From assembly GCA_016715075.1 (NCBI GenBank), contig JADKBK010000008.1:124001-188000 (forward strand): a DNA stretch of 64,000 nt, given 5' to 3'. The stretch comes from Bacteroidales bacterium (GTDB lineage Bacteria; Bacteroidota; Bacteroidia; Bacteroidales; VadinHA17). Within the stretch, counting starts at the first letter, position 1, and each line of letters starts with the position of its first letter. The translations under genes were made by a program, and so were the position numbers. The notes beneath the pieces were generated by a model. It was not told where the DNA came from. It saw nothing but the letters and a program-made list of their open reading frames with translations, and did not search any database. Shown here piece by piece: positions 48,379-58,421 of this stretch.

Positions 48379-48993
48379 TTACAATCTGCCTGCATCTATT
48401 TCGCGGATTATAGCCTCTATCAGCGCATCATCGCCATCAGGATCATACTCTTCCTTGAGATTGGTTCCGAAAATACGTGCTATGCTCTGCCAGAAGGCGG
48501 CGCTGAATTTCCCCCTGTATTCGCGTATCAGTGTATATGATGTATTTTGCGTCTCCCTGTCAATCAGTTTAAGAAGGAGCTTTCCCTGAGTAATTGTAAG
48601 ATTCTCAATATCATCCCGATACCTGGCAAACACATCCTTTTCCAGATCTTTCAGGTATCTTTTTTTATCCCTTTCGTCAGGAAAATTTTTCAGTTCCTCA
48701 TTTACCCCTGCAAGAGTCGTTCTTACGATCAGTGCATATGGATAAACTTTTTTGATATTGTAAACCAGCCTCTCATACTGCCTGTACTCATTCCTGCGGG
48801 TTCTTTGGGAGCGGGAGTGAATTGTCACCTCCTTAATTTCGATCTCAGGCATCTTAACACCATCCCTTTCAACCTCCTGCAACAGGTAAAACCTGTCAGG
48901 CAGGGAGTCTCCTCTGACCCTTACAGAATCTCTCTGACTCATTGCCTCAGCAGCAATCAATAACAGAAATAATATTGAACAGCTCCTTATCAA
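48379..48993 (-). CDS. DUF4294 exported protein
   Basis: A 204-residue protein with a signal peptide (ending EAMSQ) and the conserved DUF4294 region (RRNEYRQYERLVYNIKKVYP, GKLLLKLIDRETQNTSYTLI, REYRGKFSAAFWQSIARIFG). It is mostly helical and highly charged, widespread in Bacteroidota, with no assigned function. The thpR relic lies 20 bases downstream, suggesting an old operon. It is divergent from the 49203 gene. Confidence 0.85.
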   Translation of the reverse strand: MIRSCSILFLLLIAAEAMSQRDSVRVRGDSLPDRFYLLQEVERDGVKMPEIEIKEVTIHSRSQRTRRNEYRQYERLVYNIKKVYPYALIVRTTLAGVNEELKNFPDERDKKRYLKDLEKDVFARYRDDIENLTITQGKLLLKLIDRETQNTSYTLIREYRGKFSAAFWQSIARIFGTNLKEEYDPDGDDALIEAIIREIDAGRL

Positions 48994-49009
48994 CCCTGGA
49001 ATGTTTATG

Positions 49010-49017
49010 CAAATGTA
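49010..49017 (-). promoter_or_regulatory. -7 element for the DUF4294 gene
   Basis: TACATTTG on the minus strand, 16 bases from ATG 48993. Confidence 0.5.
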
Positions 49018-49053
49018 TCAAATTACGGACCATTTGGCATTTTGATATAATTC

Positions 49054-49073
49054 TTCAGGTTAAAAAACCTGAA
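49054..49073. repeat. Inverted repeat between divergent promoters
   Basis: TTCAGGTT and AACCTGAA (8 bp each) around AAAA. It lies between the two divergent promoters and could be an operator or a structural repeat. Confidence 0.4.
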
Positions 49074-49157
49074 ATCACTTTGTATTGGATACAATCTGAG
49101 AGAGATTGGATATATCAGCCTTAGTGCCCACTTGTTCAGATTTTATGCCGACCGCTC

Positions 49158-49188
49158 TTGGCGGAAGTATTTCAAAAAAGTACATTTG
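49158..49188 (+). promoter_or_regulatory. Promoter of the DUF3267 gene
   Basis: TTG at 49158-49160 and TACATTTG at 49181-49188 have a 20-base spacer, a full Bacteroidota promoter. It moves the start of the next gene to ATG 49203, because the apparent TTG start codon at 49158 is the -33 box. Confidence 0.65.
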
Positions 49189-49202
49189 TCAAAAGCATTC
49201 TT

Positions 49203-49823
49203 ATGGCTCTAAGTGTTGAGGATCTCGACGACCACTCGAAATACAGACTGATACTTGAAATCTCCTATGATGACCTGATCCCCTTCATACTTGATTATCT
49301 GAAAAGAATTTCTGCAGTAACAGTATTCTTCTTGTCGGCATGTCTGTTTTTCCTCGGGACCGCAGTAAAGATAAGAATCAATATTGCAGGGTATTTTCCA
49401 TTGACTGACATTTTCGCCCATTCATGTTTTGCCATGATAGTACTTCCGGTTCTATGCATCCCGCTGCACGAGCTATTGCATATTCTTCCGTATTACCTTT
49501 CCGGTGCAAGGAAGATAAGGGTTGGAATGGATCTGAAACAATACCTTTTTTATGTGACAGCACACAGGCACGTTGCAAAACCCCTCCAGTTCAGGATTGT
49601 TGCAATTATGCCTTTCCTTCTCATAAGTACTGCAACAATCTTTCTTATCCTCATGATGCCCGGACTATGGAAATGGAGTCTTTCACTCTTTCTCTTTATT
49701 CATACAACTATGTGTGCAGGAGATTTTGCGCTTCTCAACTTTTACTTCCTGAAAAATGGGAGAAAAATTTTCACCTGGGATGATGCTGATAAAAAAATAG
49801 CATATTTTTATGAAGAGATATAG
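49203..49823 (+). CDS. DUF3267-like zincin membrane protein
   Basis: A 206-residue protein with four predicted membrane segments (about residues 35-60, 80-100, 135-160, 163-185). The HExxH motif in PLHELLHILPYY and the fold resemble the putative metallopeptidase DUF3267 family. The chosen ATG has a leader of about 10 bases after the -7 box; the TTG at 49158 is rejected. The function is unknown; an intramembrane or membrane-associated protease is possible. Confidence 0.75.
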   Translation: MALSVEDLDDHSKYRLILEISYDDLIPFILDYLKRISAVTVFFLSACLFFLGTAVKIRINIAGYFPLTDIFAHSCFAMIVLPVLCIPLHELLHILPYYLSGARKIRVGMDLKQYLFYVTAHRHVAKPLQFRIVAIMPFLLISTATIFLILMMPGLWKWSLSLFLFIHTTMCAGDFALLNFYFLKNGRKIFTWDDADKKIAYFYEEI

Positions 49824-49831
49824 GAAGAAAG

Positions 49832-49937
49832 GATGGGGAGATGGGGAGATGGGGAGATGGGGAGATGGGGAGATGGGGAGATGGGGAGATGGGGAGATGG
49901 GGAGAAAGGGGAGAAAGGGAGAAAGGGAGAAAGGGAG
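49832..49937. repeat. Purine octamer array GATGGGGA, then GAAAGGG units
   Basis: Nine exact copies of GATGGGGA (49832-49903) are followed by GAAAGGGGA/GAAAGGGA units. The 188-base gap between the DUF3267 and PHP genes contains nothing else. The array could form G-rich or triplex structures and is prone to length variation. Confidence 0.85.
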
Positions 49938-50011
49938 GGAGAATTAGGGAAGGGACTCAGTACCAGTCAAAAATGCCAATATTGATCTGTTAAACTCCGA
50001 GTTTAAAAATC

Positions 50012-51095
50012 ATGATAAATTCACAATCGATGAAAAGAATTACTTTAACCTGCTTATTTGTTTTTCTGGTTCTCTGCTCTGTTTTCGGGCAGAGAAAGAT
50101 AATCAACCTTCCGGATCTTCCAGGATACCTTACTATGAAATGTGATTTTCACATGCATACTGTTTTTTCGGATGGAGATGTTTGGCCCACTGTAAGAATA
50201 GATGAAGCTCTGCGTGATGGTCTGGATGCCATTGCCATCACCGATCATCTTGAATACAATCCCAAAAAAGATTTTATACCTGTCGACCACAATGCTGCCT
50301 GGAAGATAGGTGAAGGGTATGCCCTAATGAACAATCTTATCCTGGTTCATGGCACTGAAATAACGAGAGATATGCCCCCGGGCATCTGAATGCTCTCTTC
50401 ATCACTGATGGTTCACTCATTGCAAAAGATTCTGTTGGGATGCAGTGGAAGCGGCTAAACAGGGAGCATTTATTCAGTGGAATCATCCGGGCTGGAAGGT
50501 CCAGCAGGCTGACGGGATACCGGTGATGTACGAATTTCACAGGAAGCTATTGGCTAAAGGATGGCTGCATGGCATTGAATATTACAATGATGTGGAATAC
50601 TATCCTCTGGTTTTTAAAATGTGCAAAGAGTACAATCTGGCGCTCATGGGCAACAGCGACAATCATGGCTCAATAAGCGTAGCATACAACAGGCCGGAAT
50701 ATATTAACAGACCAATGACGCTGGTATTCTCAAAGGAGAAAAGCAGCGATGCGCTGAAAGAGGCACTTTTTGCAGGACGCACTATGGTATGGTTCAGGGA
50801 TATACTGGCAGGCAAGGAAGAATATGCTAAACCATTTTTTTATAAGTGTATATCTGTGGGAAAGCCATTTTACAAAGATGAAAACAATATATATTTTGAA
50901 GTCGCCAACCGATCGGATATCCCCTTTTATCTTACAAAAGGGACCACAAAAGGCGCTCCCGGAGAGATTGCTCTGCCGGCGAATTCAGTGACAAGGATTG
51001 TTGTCAGTAAAAAAACAAATAGTCCAGTGGCTTACGATGTAAGGAATATCCTTACAGGGGAGACTGAAGTACTGGCTGTCGAGCTTAAGTTCTAA
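50012..51095 (+). CDS. PHP-domain phosphoesterase-like exported protein, frameshifted
   Basis: The protein has a signal peptide (MKRITLTCLFVFLVLCSVFG, Met at 50030) and a PHP fold with KCDFHMHTVFSDGD near the start, ITDHLEYNPKKDF and GTEITRD. The second frame carries AFIQWNHPGWKVQQAD and MGNSDNHGSI as further metal ligands. The reading frame breaks at MPPG/HLNALF (one C missing near 50385) and again near 50436 (one base missing), after which the frame opens at GTG 50445. Joined length is ~360 residues. PHP enzymes hydrolyse phosphoester bonds; secreted forms in Bacteroidota are of unknown substrate. Confidence 0.85.
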
Positions 51096-51118
51096 ACCTC
51101 TGCTAAACAAAGATATTG

Positions 51119-51150
51119 CTCTGTCTCTGTGTAAAAAAACAGAGACAGAG
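51119..51150. terminator. 12-bp hairpin between convergent PHP and lacZ genes
   Basis: CTCTGTCTCTGT (51119-51130) pairs with ACAGAGACAGAG (51139-51150). It lies 24 bases after the PHP stop and 41 before the lacZ stop. No T tract, so it may act as a weak bidirectional terminator or a dispersed palindrome. Confidence 0.5.
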
Positions 51151-51190
51151 TTACTCCAGGGCTGAACATGGTTACCCTCTGAATAGTCTA

Positions 51191-54100
51191 TCAGAATCTC
51201 TCTTTGGCGAGTTTCAGTACATCATCATCCTTCACAATGGGTCTCATCCTGAAGGAGTATTCATATTTCTTCTCAAGAAGCCTGTACCGGGGATGTATGA
51301 TTGCGCCCCATGAATCATCACCTCCCACACCCATCTGGCCGAGATCAATATTGAGATTCACCAGGTCGCGGGGTTTCACATCTATTGTATGTGTATTGGC
51401 GGTTTTGGCATCCGGCCGGTACTGTGATAATTTTCCGGGTGACTCAAAATCGTCATGAATATTATTTAGTGCAGCAAAGCAGATGATCGGGGAGCCGGTA
51501 AAAAGTATTCCGTTTCCGCTGTCATCAGTCAGGGTAAGCCATCTGGTATCTGTTTTATAACCATTCTCCTGTGGCCTTATATAAGGAACATACTGATCTG
51601 CAACTGTACTTTCATAAACACCCACATATGCTGAGGTCTTTCTGTCGGCATAATTTTCATGTGGTCCGCGTCCCATCCATTTCAGATTGGTAAATTCTTC
51701 CGGAAGCTGCATCTGCATTCCCATTCTTGGAATCTCGGGGATCTCCCCGGAGATTTTTGAGAATTGATTTTTACAATGACATCACCTGAGCTGAAGATAG
51801 TATAAGTAGTACCATAATCTCCAATTTTGGATCCATCGGAACCAGGTATTTCATATGTGAAACTTACCACCACTTTTCCCATGTCAGGCTGGCTGACATT
51901 CGCTTTTGTGACTTTTGTTCTTTCCCCTGCCTTTTTCCATATCCCGAGTTTCTTATCCATATTATACCCATAGTCATTATCAGTTGGAGGTCTCCAGAAA
52001 TCAGGTTCAGGGCCTTTCTTAAGCAACTCTTTCCCTTTAAAATCATAGGATTCCATCCTTCCGGTACCAAGGTTAAAAATTATCTTCAGATCAGTCCCTC
52101 CGATTTCCAGATTTGACCCTGTAGTTTTGGTCTGAAGCATTTCAAGACCATCCGTATTCACTATCAGAGGTTTTCCTTCATATGGCAGCCTGAACTGGGC
52201 TGAAGCATAAACATGATCTTCAGGAACAGAATTCCATTCATCGCTGCGCAAAGCGCGAATATTGAGAAAATATTCAGTTCCCGGTGCCGGATCTATTTTA
52301 TTCAGCGGCAAAGTCACCGTTTTGGAATTTTTAGGTTTTAGGTCGGGGACTGCTACTTTACCAGATTGTATTGTAATGCCATCTGCCACAATCTCCCATT
52401 CAAAATTAAACTCTGAAAGGTTGGTAAAGTCATATTTATTCATGATACTGATAATACCTCCCGGCAGGTTTACAGCATCAAATCCGATATACTGATAAAC
52501 CTTGTTAACCTCAGCAAGCCCCGGGTGAGGAGTCCTGTCGGGCCAGACAAGCCCGTTGAGACAGAAATTTCCATCACTGGGGATACCCTCTTCGCCATAA
52601 TCGCCGCCATATGTCCAGTACTTTTCCCCATCTTCATTTGTTTTGAGAAGCCCCTGGTCAACCCAGTCCCATATCAAACCGCCCTGAAGCTTCGGGTATT
52701 TTTCAATTACATCCCAGTAATCCTGAAGATTCCCGGTTGAGTTACCCATTGCATGAGCATATTCGCACATTATGAGGGGCCTGTCGTTCTTTGCATTCTT
52801 TGCATAGGATTCCAGTTCCTCAATTTTTGGATACATCGGGCACCAGATATCGGTATGTCGTTCAGGAGCATTGGTAAAATGTTCAGCTCTTTCATACTGA
52901 ACGGGCCGGGAATCGTCACGTCCCTTTATCCACTTATACCCGTTAAGAAAGTTATGACCATCACCTGATTCATTTCCCATTGACCATATGATAACGGAAG
53001 GGTGGTTTTTGTCTCTTTCAACCATCCGCTGCATCCTGTCGAGATGAACAGCAGCCCATTCAGGCTTATCTGCAATTGTTACATCCTTATCGTATCCTAT
53101 TCCGTGTGATTCGATATCGGCTTCATCAATCAGGTATAGCCCGTATTTATCGCACATCTGATACCATAATTCCTGCTGCGGATAATGGGAAGTTCTTACA
53201 GAATTGATATTATGGCTTTTCATCACACGTATATCCCTGAGTATCATTGCTTCATCAACAACATGTCCATTGATATCATCGTGTTCATGCATATTGGTGC
53301 CTTTAATCCTGATAGCGACACCATTAACCAGTAACTGCGAATTGATGATTTCCACTTTGCGAAATCCTATCCTGGAACTGACAAATTCAAGAGCATTGCC
53401 ATCCTTATCCTTAAGACAAATCACAAGTGAATAGAGGTTAGGTTTTTCTGCTGACCATTTATTTATACCAGGGAAACTCCTGGAGAAACTGGCAGCTCCT
53501 CTCCCGTCTGCTAATTTCACCTCCTTTGGCTCAGTATAGATTTTATTTGTGCCGTCATAAAGAGATGCTTCAAGAGTAAAATCACCCTCCTTCATGGCAG
53601 TTGATCGTACTGCCACATCAAGTTTCAGAAGACCATCGCTGTAATTTTTCTCAAGATCCGCTTTAGCAAAAAAGTCATTGATAAATGTAACAGGCCTGGC
53701 ATGAAGAAATACAGTTCTCTGGATACCGCTCATTCTCCAGAAATCCTGATCTTCCAGGTAACTGCCGTCACTCCACCTGTAAACTTCTACAGCAAGCGAG
53801 TTTTTACCCGCTTTGAGATATTTGGTAATATTGAATTCAGCAGGTACTTTGCTGTCCTCACTATACCCCACTAATTGTTCATTGACCCATACGTAGAATG
53901 CAGAACTGACGGCTCCGAAATGCAGAAATACCTCTTTGCCATTCCACTGGGATGGAATTTTAAAACTCCTTTTATATGAACCTACCGGATTCCAGTCATG
54001 CGGTATAAATGGGGGATCCATCTTATGAGGATATGGGATATTTACATAAATGGGAACATCATAACCCCTCATCTGCCAGTTTGATGGCACATCGGTATCT

Positions 54101-54420
54101 TCCCAGTCGCGGGTATCATAATCATCCTTGAAAAACCAGAACGGCCTTTCATCAGGTGTTTTAACCCAGTTAAATTTCCAGATCCCGTCAAGGGAAATAT
54201 AATCAGGAGAATTTGAGGATAATCCATCAAGTGCGCTCTGCTCATCAGGAAAGCTTATCATTGTTGAGTGCGGAGCCTCCCTGTTTATCTGAAACAGTCC
54301 AGGATTTTCCCAGTCCCGAGGTTCTTTCTCCGTGAAGGGAATACCTTCATATTTGCTCACTTTTTTACATCCGGTAACTGAAAGGAGAATGAGCAGGATA
54401 AAGATTGAGATTCTCTTCAT
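51191..54420 (-). CDS. Beta-galactosidase, GH2 LacZ-type lipoprotein, frameshifted
   Basis: The ~1,076-residue glycosidase has a lipobox (LLSVTGC18), GH2 sugar-binding and immunoglobulin domains, then the TIM barrel with acid/base WSMGNESGDGHNF and nucleophile CEYAHAMGNSTGNL, and a beta-galactosidase small-chain domain (WMGRGPHENYADRK) at the C-terminus. The frame breaks near 51745-51750 by one missing G/C in a run of four; reading resumes GEIPEIPRMGMQMQLPEEF. It releases beta-linked galactose from oligosaccharides outside the cytoplasm. No operon partner is seen. Confidence 0.92.
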
Positions 54421-54530
54421 AGGATTCTGGTTTTAGTAACAGAGATAAAGTTAAATAAAAAGTCCGAAATCGGTAAAAAAACTAATCCATCCCGGAAGTT
54501 TTTAGCGAATAATTGAACAGGTTGATCTCA

Positions 54531-55118
54531 CTACCCGTTTCCCGGAAATATATCAGTTGGTGAATTGACATTGGTAAATGCTCTTTTGTTCTTCTCCGAC
54601 CCGTCAAGGAGAAGGTAGTGAACATTCAATATTTTTATATACTCTCTTACTGCTGTATTCTGACCACCTTTAAGATAGGTCTCAAGATTGTCAGTGATTG
54701 AATTATTATAAATGGAGTGCAAGGGCTCTATGAAATTACCAATGCCTGGAACAACAGCGTCGCAGCCGGAAACATTAAATGTATCTATGATTCTGGTTAT
54801 TATTTCTTTGTCGAGAAAAGGCATATCACCTGCAAAAACGAAAACAGCTTCACTGGCAGATGCCTTCATGGCGGCATGAATGCCTCCAAGGGGCCCTGCT
54901 CCTCTTATCTCATCCTGTACAATTCTGCAAAAACTGAATTCCTGAAACTCTGCGGGATTATTAGTCACAATAATTATTTCATTGAAAATATCAGTTATTA
55001 CTGACAATATTCTCGAAATTATCGGCTCTCCGCCTATGACTATTTTAGGTTTCATTCTGCCGTTAAACCGGCTGGCTGTGCCACCTGCAAGTATTATTCC
55101 GGATATTTTTCCAGTCAT
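54531..55118 (-). CDS. mobA: Molybdenum cofactor guanylyltransferase MobA-like
   Basis: The 195-residue nucleotidyltransferase has the signature IILAGGTASRFNGRMKPKIV and FAGDMPFLDKEII. It likely attaches GMP to molybdopterin to form the guanine-dinucleotide cofactor used by formate dehydrogenase and similar enzymes. Its ATG shares one base with the fhs stop (TAATG), a coupled operon. The link between Mo-cofactor and formate-folate chemistry is plausible. Identity as a general MobA-like NTP transferase is safe. Confidence 0.85.
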   Translation of the reverse strand: MTGKISGIILAGGTASRFNGRMKPKIVIGGEPIISRILSVITDIFNEIIIVTNNPAEFQEFSFCRIVQDEIRGAGPLGGIHAAMKASASEAVFVFAGDMPFLDKEIITRIIDTFNVSGCDAVVPGIGNFIEPLHSIYNNSITDNLETYLKGGQNTAVREYIKILNVHYLLLDGSEKNKRAFTNVNSPTDIFPGNG

Positions 55119-56788
55119 TAAAAAAGACCAGTTATATTTCCTTCTGCATCAATATCGATATTCTCAGCCGAAGGAATTGCCGGGAGGCCTGGCATTCTCA
55201 TAATTGTTCCGGCAATAGGCACAATAAATCCTGCACCGGATGATAGTTCCACTTCCCTGATCTTAACAGTGAATCCTTCCGGCCGGCCCCTTCTGGAAGG
55301 ATCATCCGAGAGTGACTTCTGGGTCTTGGCAATACAAACTGCCAGATCACCCAATCCTAGCTTCTCTATTCTATCGAGCTGTGATTTTGCTTTCAGGGCA
55401 TACTCCACATTACCTGCTCCATACATGAGCTTGCAAATTGTCTCGATCTTCTTTTCAAAAGACCATGAGAGCTGATATATGGGAGTCAACCGGTTAAGTG
55501 GATCATTTACTGCCTCGACTACCATCTCCGCCAGTTCAACGGCGCCTTTTCCACCTTCAGCCCATGAATTATTCAGAGCAACTTTTACGCCCTCCTTACT
55601 GCAGTGATTTATCAGAAGAGCTATTTCGGCAGGTGTGTCAGTATCAAATTTATTTACAGCTACAATTGGACTAAAACCGAATTGCTGCATATTTTCAATA
55701 TGTTTATCAAGGTTGTCAAATCCTTTTTCCAGCGCATCAAGATCTTCAGACTGAATGGAAGCAAGCTTAGCACCGCCATGATATTTCAAAGCACGTATAG
55801 TAGCAACTATAACCACTGCATTGGTATTGAGATTGCCAAACCGGGATTTAATATCGAAGAATTTTTCAGCGCCTAATTCACTTGCAAAGCCTGCTTCAGT
55901 TACCACTATATCACTCAGTGATAACCCCATTTTGGTAGCTATTATGGTATTTGTTCCCTGAGCAATGTTGGCAAAAGGGCCGCCATGAATAATTGCAGGA
56001 GTCCCCTCAAGGGTCTGGACAAGGTTAGGCTTGATCGCCTCCCTTAAAAGCACGGCCATTGCACCCTGTGCCTTAATATCGCGTGCAAAGACAGGCTTGT
56101 CAGCGTAAGTATAGCCAACAAAAATATTTCCAAGTCTCTGTTTCAGATCAGTCATATCCTTTGCAACGCATAAAGTAGCCATCACCTCTGAAGCGGCAGT
56201 AATATTAAAGCCTGACTGCCTGGGCACCCCCTCAGTGGTTCCACCCAGGCCTATAACAATATCCCTGAGTGATCTCTCATTCATATCCATCACTCTCTTC
56301 CATGCAATAGTACGAGGATCGATACCAAGATTACCTTCCTTTAATTGTATATTATTGTCAATCAGAGCAGCGAGTAGATTATGGGCTTTCTCAACAGCCG
56401 ACATATCACCCGTAAAATGCAGGTTTATGTCCTCCATTGGAATGACCTGTGAATAACCACCACCGGCAGCACCTCCCTTGATCCCAAAAACTGGTCCCAA
56501 CGATGGTTCCCTGAGAACCACAGTTGCCTTTTTCCCGATAACATTAAGCGCCTGTGCAAGACCAATGGAGGTTGTTGTCTTTCCTTCTCCAGCAGGAGTC
56601 GGAGTTATCGCAGTGACGAGAACAAGCCTGGCATTCTTTATTTTATCTTCATCTATGAAACTAAGAGGTATTTTTGCTTTGAACTTTCCATATAATTCCA
56701 GATCATCCTTTGGAATGCCAAGAATTTCTGCTATCTCTCCTATCGGCCTGATCTTTGCCGCCTGGGCAATCTCAATGTCATGTTTCAT
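55118..56788 (-). CDS. fhs: Formate--tetrahydrofolate ligase
   Basis: The 556-residue enzyme makes 10-formyl-THF from formate, ATP and THF. It shows TPTPAGEGKTTTSIGLAQAL (ATP loop), REPSLGPVFGIKGGAAGGGY, and GGPFANIAQGTNTIIATKM. Length is normal. With GcvP it supplies one-carbon units. It lies upstream of mobA and has two direct repeats in its leader. Confidence 0.97.
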   Translation of the reverse strand: MKHDIEIAQAAKIRPIGEIAEILGIPKDDLELYGKFKAKIPLSFIDEDKIKNARLVLVTAITPTPAGEGKTTTSIGLAQALNVIGKKATVVLREPSLGPVFGIKGGAAGGGYSQVIPMEDINLHFTGDMSAVEKAHNLLAALIDNNIQLKEGNLGIDPRTIAWKRVMDMNERSLRDIVIGLGGTTEGVPRQSGFNITAASEVMATLCVAKDMTDLKQRLGNIFVGYTYADKPVFARDIKAQGAMAVLLREAIKPNLVQTLEGTPAIIHGGPFANIAQGTNTIIATKMGLSLSDIVVTEAGFASELGAEKFFDIKSRFGNLNTNAVVIVATIRALKYHGGAKLASIQSEDLDALEKGFDNLDKHIENMQQFGFSPIVAVNKFDTDTPAEIALLINHCSKEGVKVALNNSWAEGGKGAVELAEMVVEAVNDPLNRLTPIYQLSWSFEKKIETICKLMYGAGNVEYALKAKSQLDRIEKLGLGDLAVCIAKTQKSLSDDPSRRGRPEGFTVKIREVELSSGAGFIVPIAGTIMRMPGLPAIPSAENIDIDAEGNITGLF

Positions 56789-56876
56789 TCTTCTTCAAAT
56801 AATTACTATGAATTGCGAATCTAATAATTAAACCTAAAGTTTACACGAGATTCTGCTTTAAATATTGTAAAATCAG

Positions 56877-56914
56877 TATTGTCAGAAAAAAAATTAAAAA
56901 TATTGTCAGAAAAA
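56877..56914. repeat. Direct repeats upstream of fhs
   Basis: Two copies of TATTGTCAGAAAAA (56877-56890, 56901-56914), 24 bases apart, with a weaker third word upstream. Placed 88-125 bases before the fhs ATG, they could be regulator-binding sites. Confidence 0.4.
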
Positions 56915-56965
56915 CTCCCTGGATGCATTTGTGACCTGCATTCTGGCAATTGCAAGTAAATGATT

Positions 56966-58348
56966 TTATTCACTCCATTTTATCGGATTTGCCTCCATAA
57001 TTGCAGATGCGTCAAGTCTTATCCTCCATTCTACAGGGAAGTAGTTATTTATTCTGCTTCCGATATTTTTTATGAAACCGAGATTAATACCCTTAAATGT
57101 AACAATGTTCCATCCGATCGGGATTGTTCCGGTTTTGATATTATCACGCCTGAGATAAGAAATTGCCTCATCAAGGCTTATTTCTATCGCCGGAAAGGAG
57201 TCTTTCTTCAATCTGAGTGAAAGGGCAAGATCGTGTGAAGGAATATTGTCGCTCTGCTTTGTGACAGATATCCTTGTCCCTGCCTTTACAATCCTCAGAT
57301 TCCTGAAAAGATAGAAATATTCATCAACCGGACAGGGAACTGCAATTGTCTCATCACCCCATTTTAATATTCTTTCACCTTTAAAATCTGTCCACATTGC
57401 AGCAACTTTCAGGTCTGACTTTGCCGGTATAAACTCTGACTGACGGCTGGACTTTATAAATAACTCTTCCTGCTTCCCTTTTTTTCGAATGGCAGAGATA
57501 AAAAAACCTTCTCCCCTGACTTTATCAGGGTAAAAACCATAGCCATAAATACCCTGAAAATCAATTTCAGTAATTCCCTGAAAAGATTTACAATCCAATC
57601 TGATACATTCAGCTTCATTATGGCTTGTAAGCCATTTAATATTTTCTTCATTCTCACCCGGATTGAAAGTGCAGGTGCTGTAGATGAGTATGCCATTCTC
57701 CTTCAGAGCCGGCCAGATATCCATAAGAATCCTTTTCTGTCTGTCGGCACAGAGTGCTGTATTATCTTCAGACCATTCTGAAACGGCTATTCCCGTTCTG
57801 AACATTCCTTCACCTGAACAAGGGGCATCAACCAGGATAACATCAAAGAAACCTGGCAATTTTCCTAAAACAGAAGGGTCACTCTGTGTAACCACCGTAT
57901 TTCCTGATCCCCATTTGGTTACCGTTTCTGCCAGAATAGAAGCCCTTGATCTTATAACCTCATTGGCAACAAGAAGACTATCGGGGCCAATAATATCTGA
58001 AAGCAGGGTGCTCTTACCTCCAGGGGCACCGCACAAATCAAGAACACGAATATTTTTCAGTGAGCCTGCTGCCTGCAGAAAGACCTGTTCGAGGAACATC
58101 CCTGAAGCTTCCTGTGGATAATAACACCCGGAATGAAAAAGGGGATCCAGAGTAAAGGAGGGTCGGTAAGGCAGATAAAAACCATTTCTGCACCATTCAA
58201 CAGGCTCCGCATCTGCCGGTTGCCTGTTCCACTTTGCCGGATTAATCCGGATGCTGACCGGAGAAGATTCCTCCAAAGCCTTTAAAAGGGCGCAGGAATC
58301 AATATATTCCTGTGCAGCAATCCTTTTTATAAATTCCTCAGGGAACAT
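56966..58348 (-). CDS. RsmF-like rRNA cytosine-C5 methyltransferase
   Basis: The 460-residue SAM-dependent enzyme has a Nop2/Sun catalytic domain: VLDLCGAPGGKSTLLSDI (SAM), VDAPCSGEGMFR and STCTFNPGENEENIKW carrying the two catalytic cysteines. The C-terminal ~150 residues form the extension found in RsmF/NOL1-type proteins. It methylates C5 of a cytosine in rRNA. It is monocistronic and divergent from nothing nearby. Confidence 0.9.
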   Translation of the reverse strand: MFPEEFIKRIAAQEYIDSCALLKALEESSPVSIRINPAKWNRQPADAEPVEWCRNGFYLPYRPSFTLDPLFHSGCYYPQEASGMFLEQVFLQAAGSLKNIRVLDLCGAPGGKSTLLSDIIGPDSLLVANEVIRSRASILAETVTKWGSGNTVVTQSDPSVLGKLPGFFDVILVDAPCSGEGMFRTGIAVSEWSEDNTALCADRQKRILMDIWPALKENGILIYSTCTFNPGENEENIKWLTSHNEAECIRLDCKSFQGITEIDFQGIYGYGFYPDKVRGEGFFISAIRKKGKQEELFIKSSRQSEFIPAKSDLKVAAMWTDFKGERILKWGDETIAVPCPVDEYFYLFRNLRIVKAGTRISVTKQSDNIPSHDLALSLRLKKDSFPAIEISLDEAISYLRRDNIKTGTIPIGWNIVTFKGINLGFIKNIGSRINNYFPVEWRIRLDASAIMEANPIKWSE

Positions 58349-58421
58349 CTGTCTGCCTGTGATTTTATGGTGTGAAATCCCAACGGTTAAAAGCCTCCGG
58401 AACAGTATTCATAATACTAAA

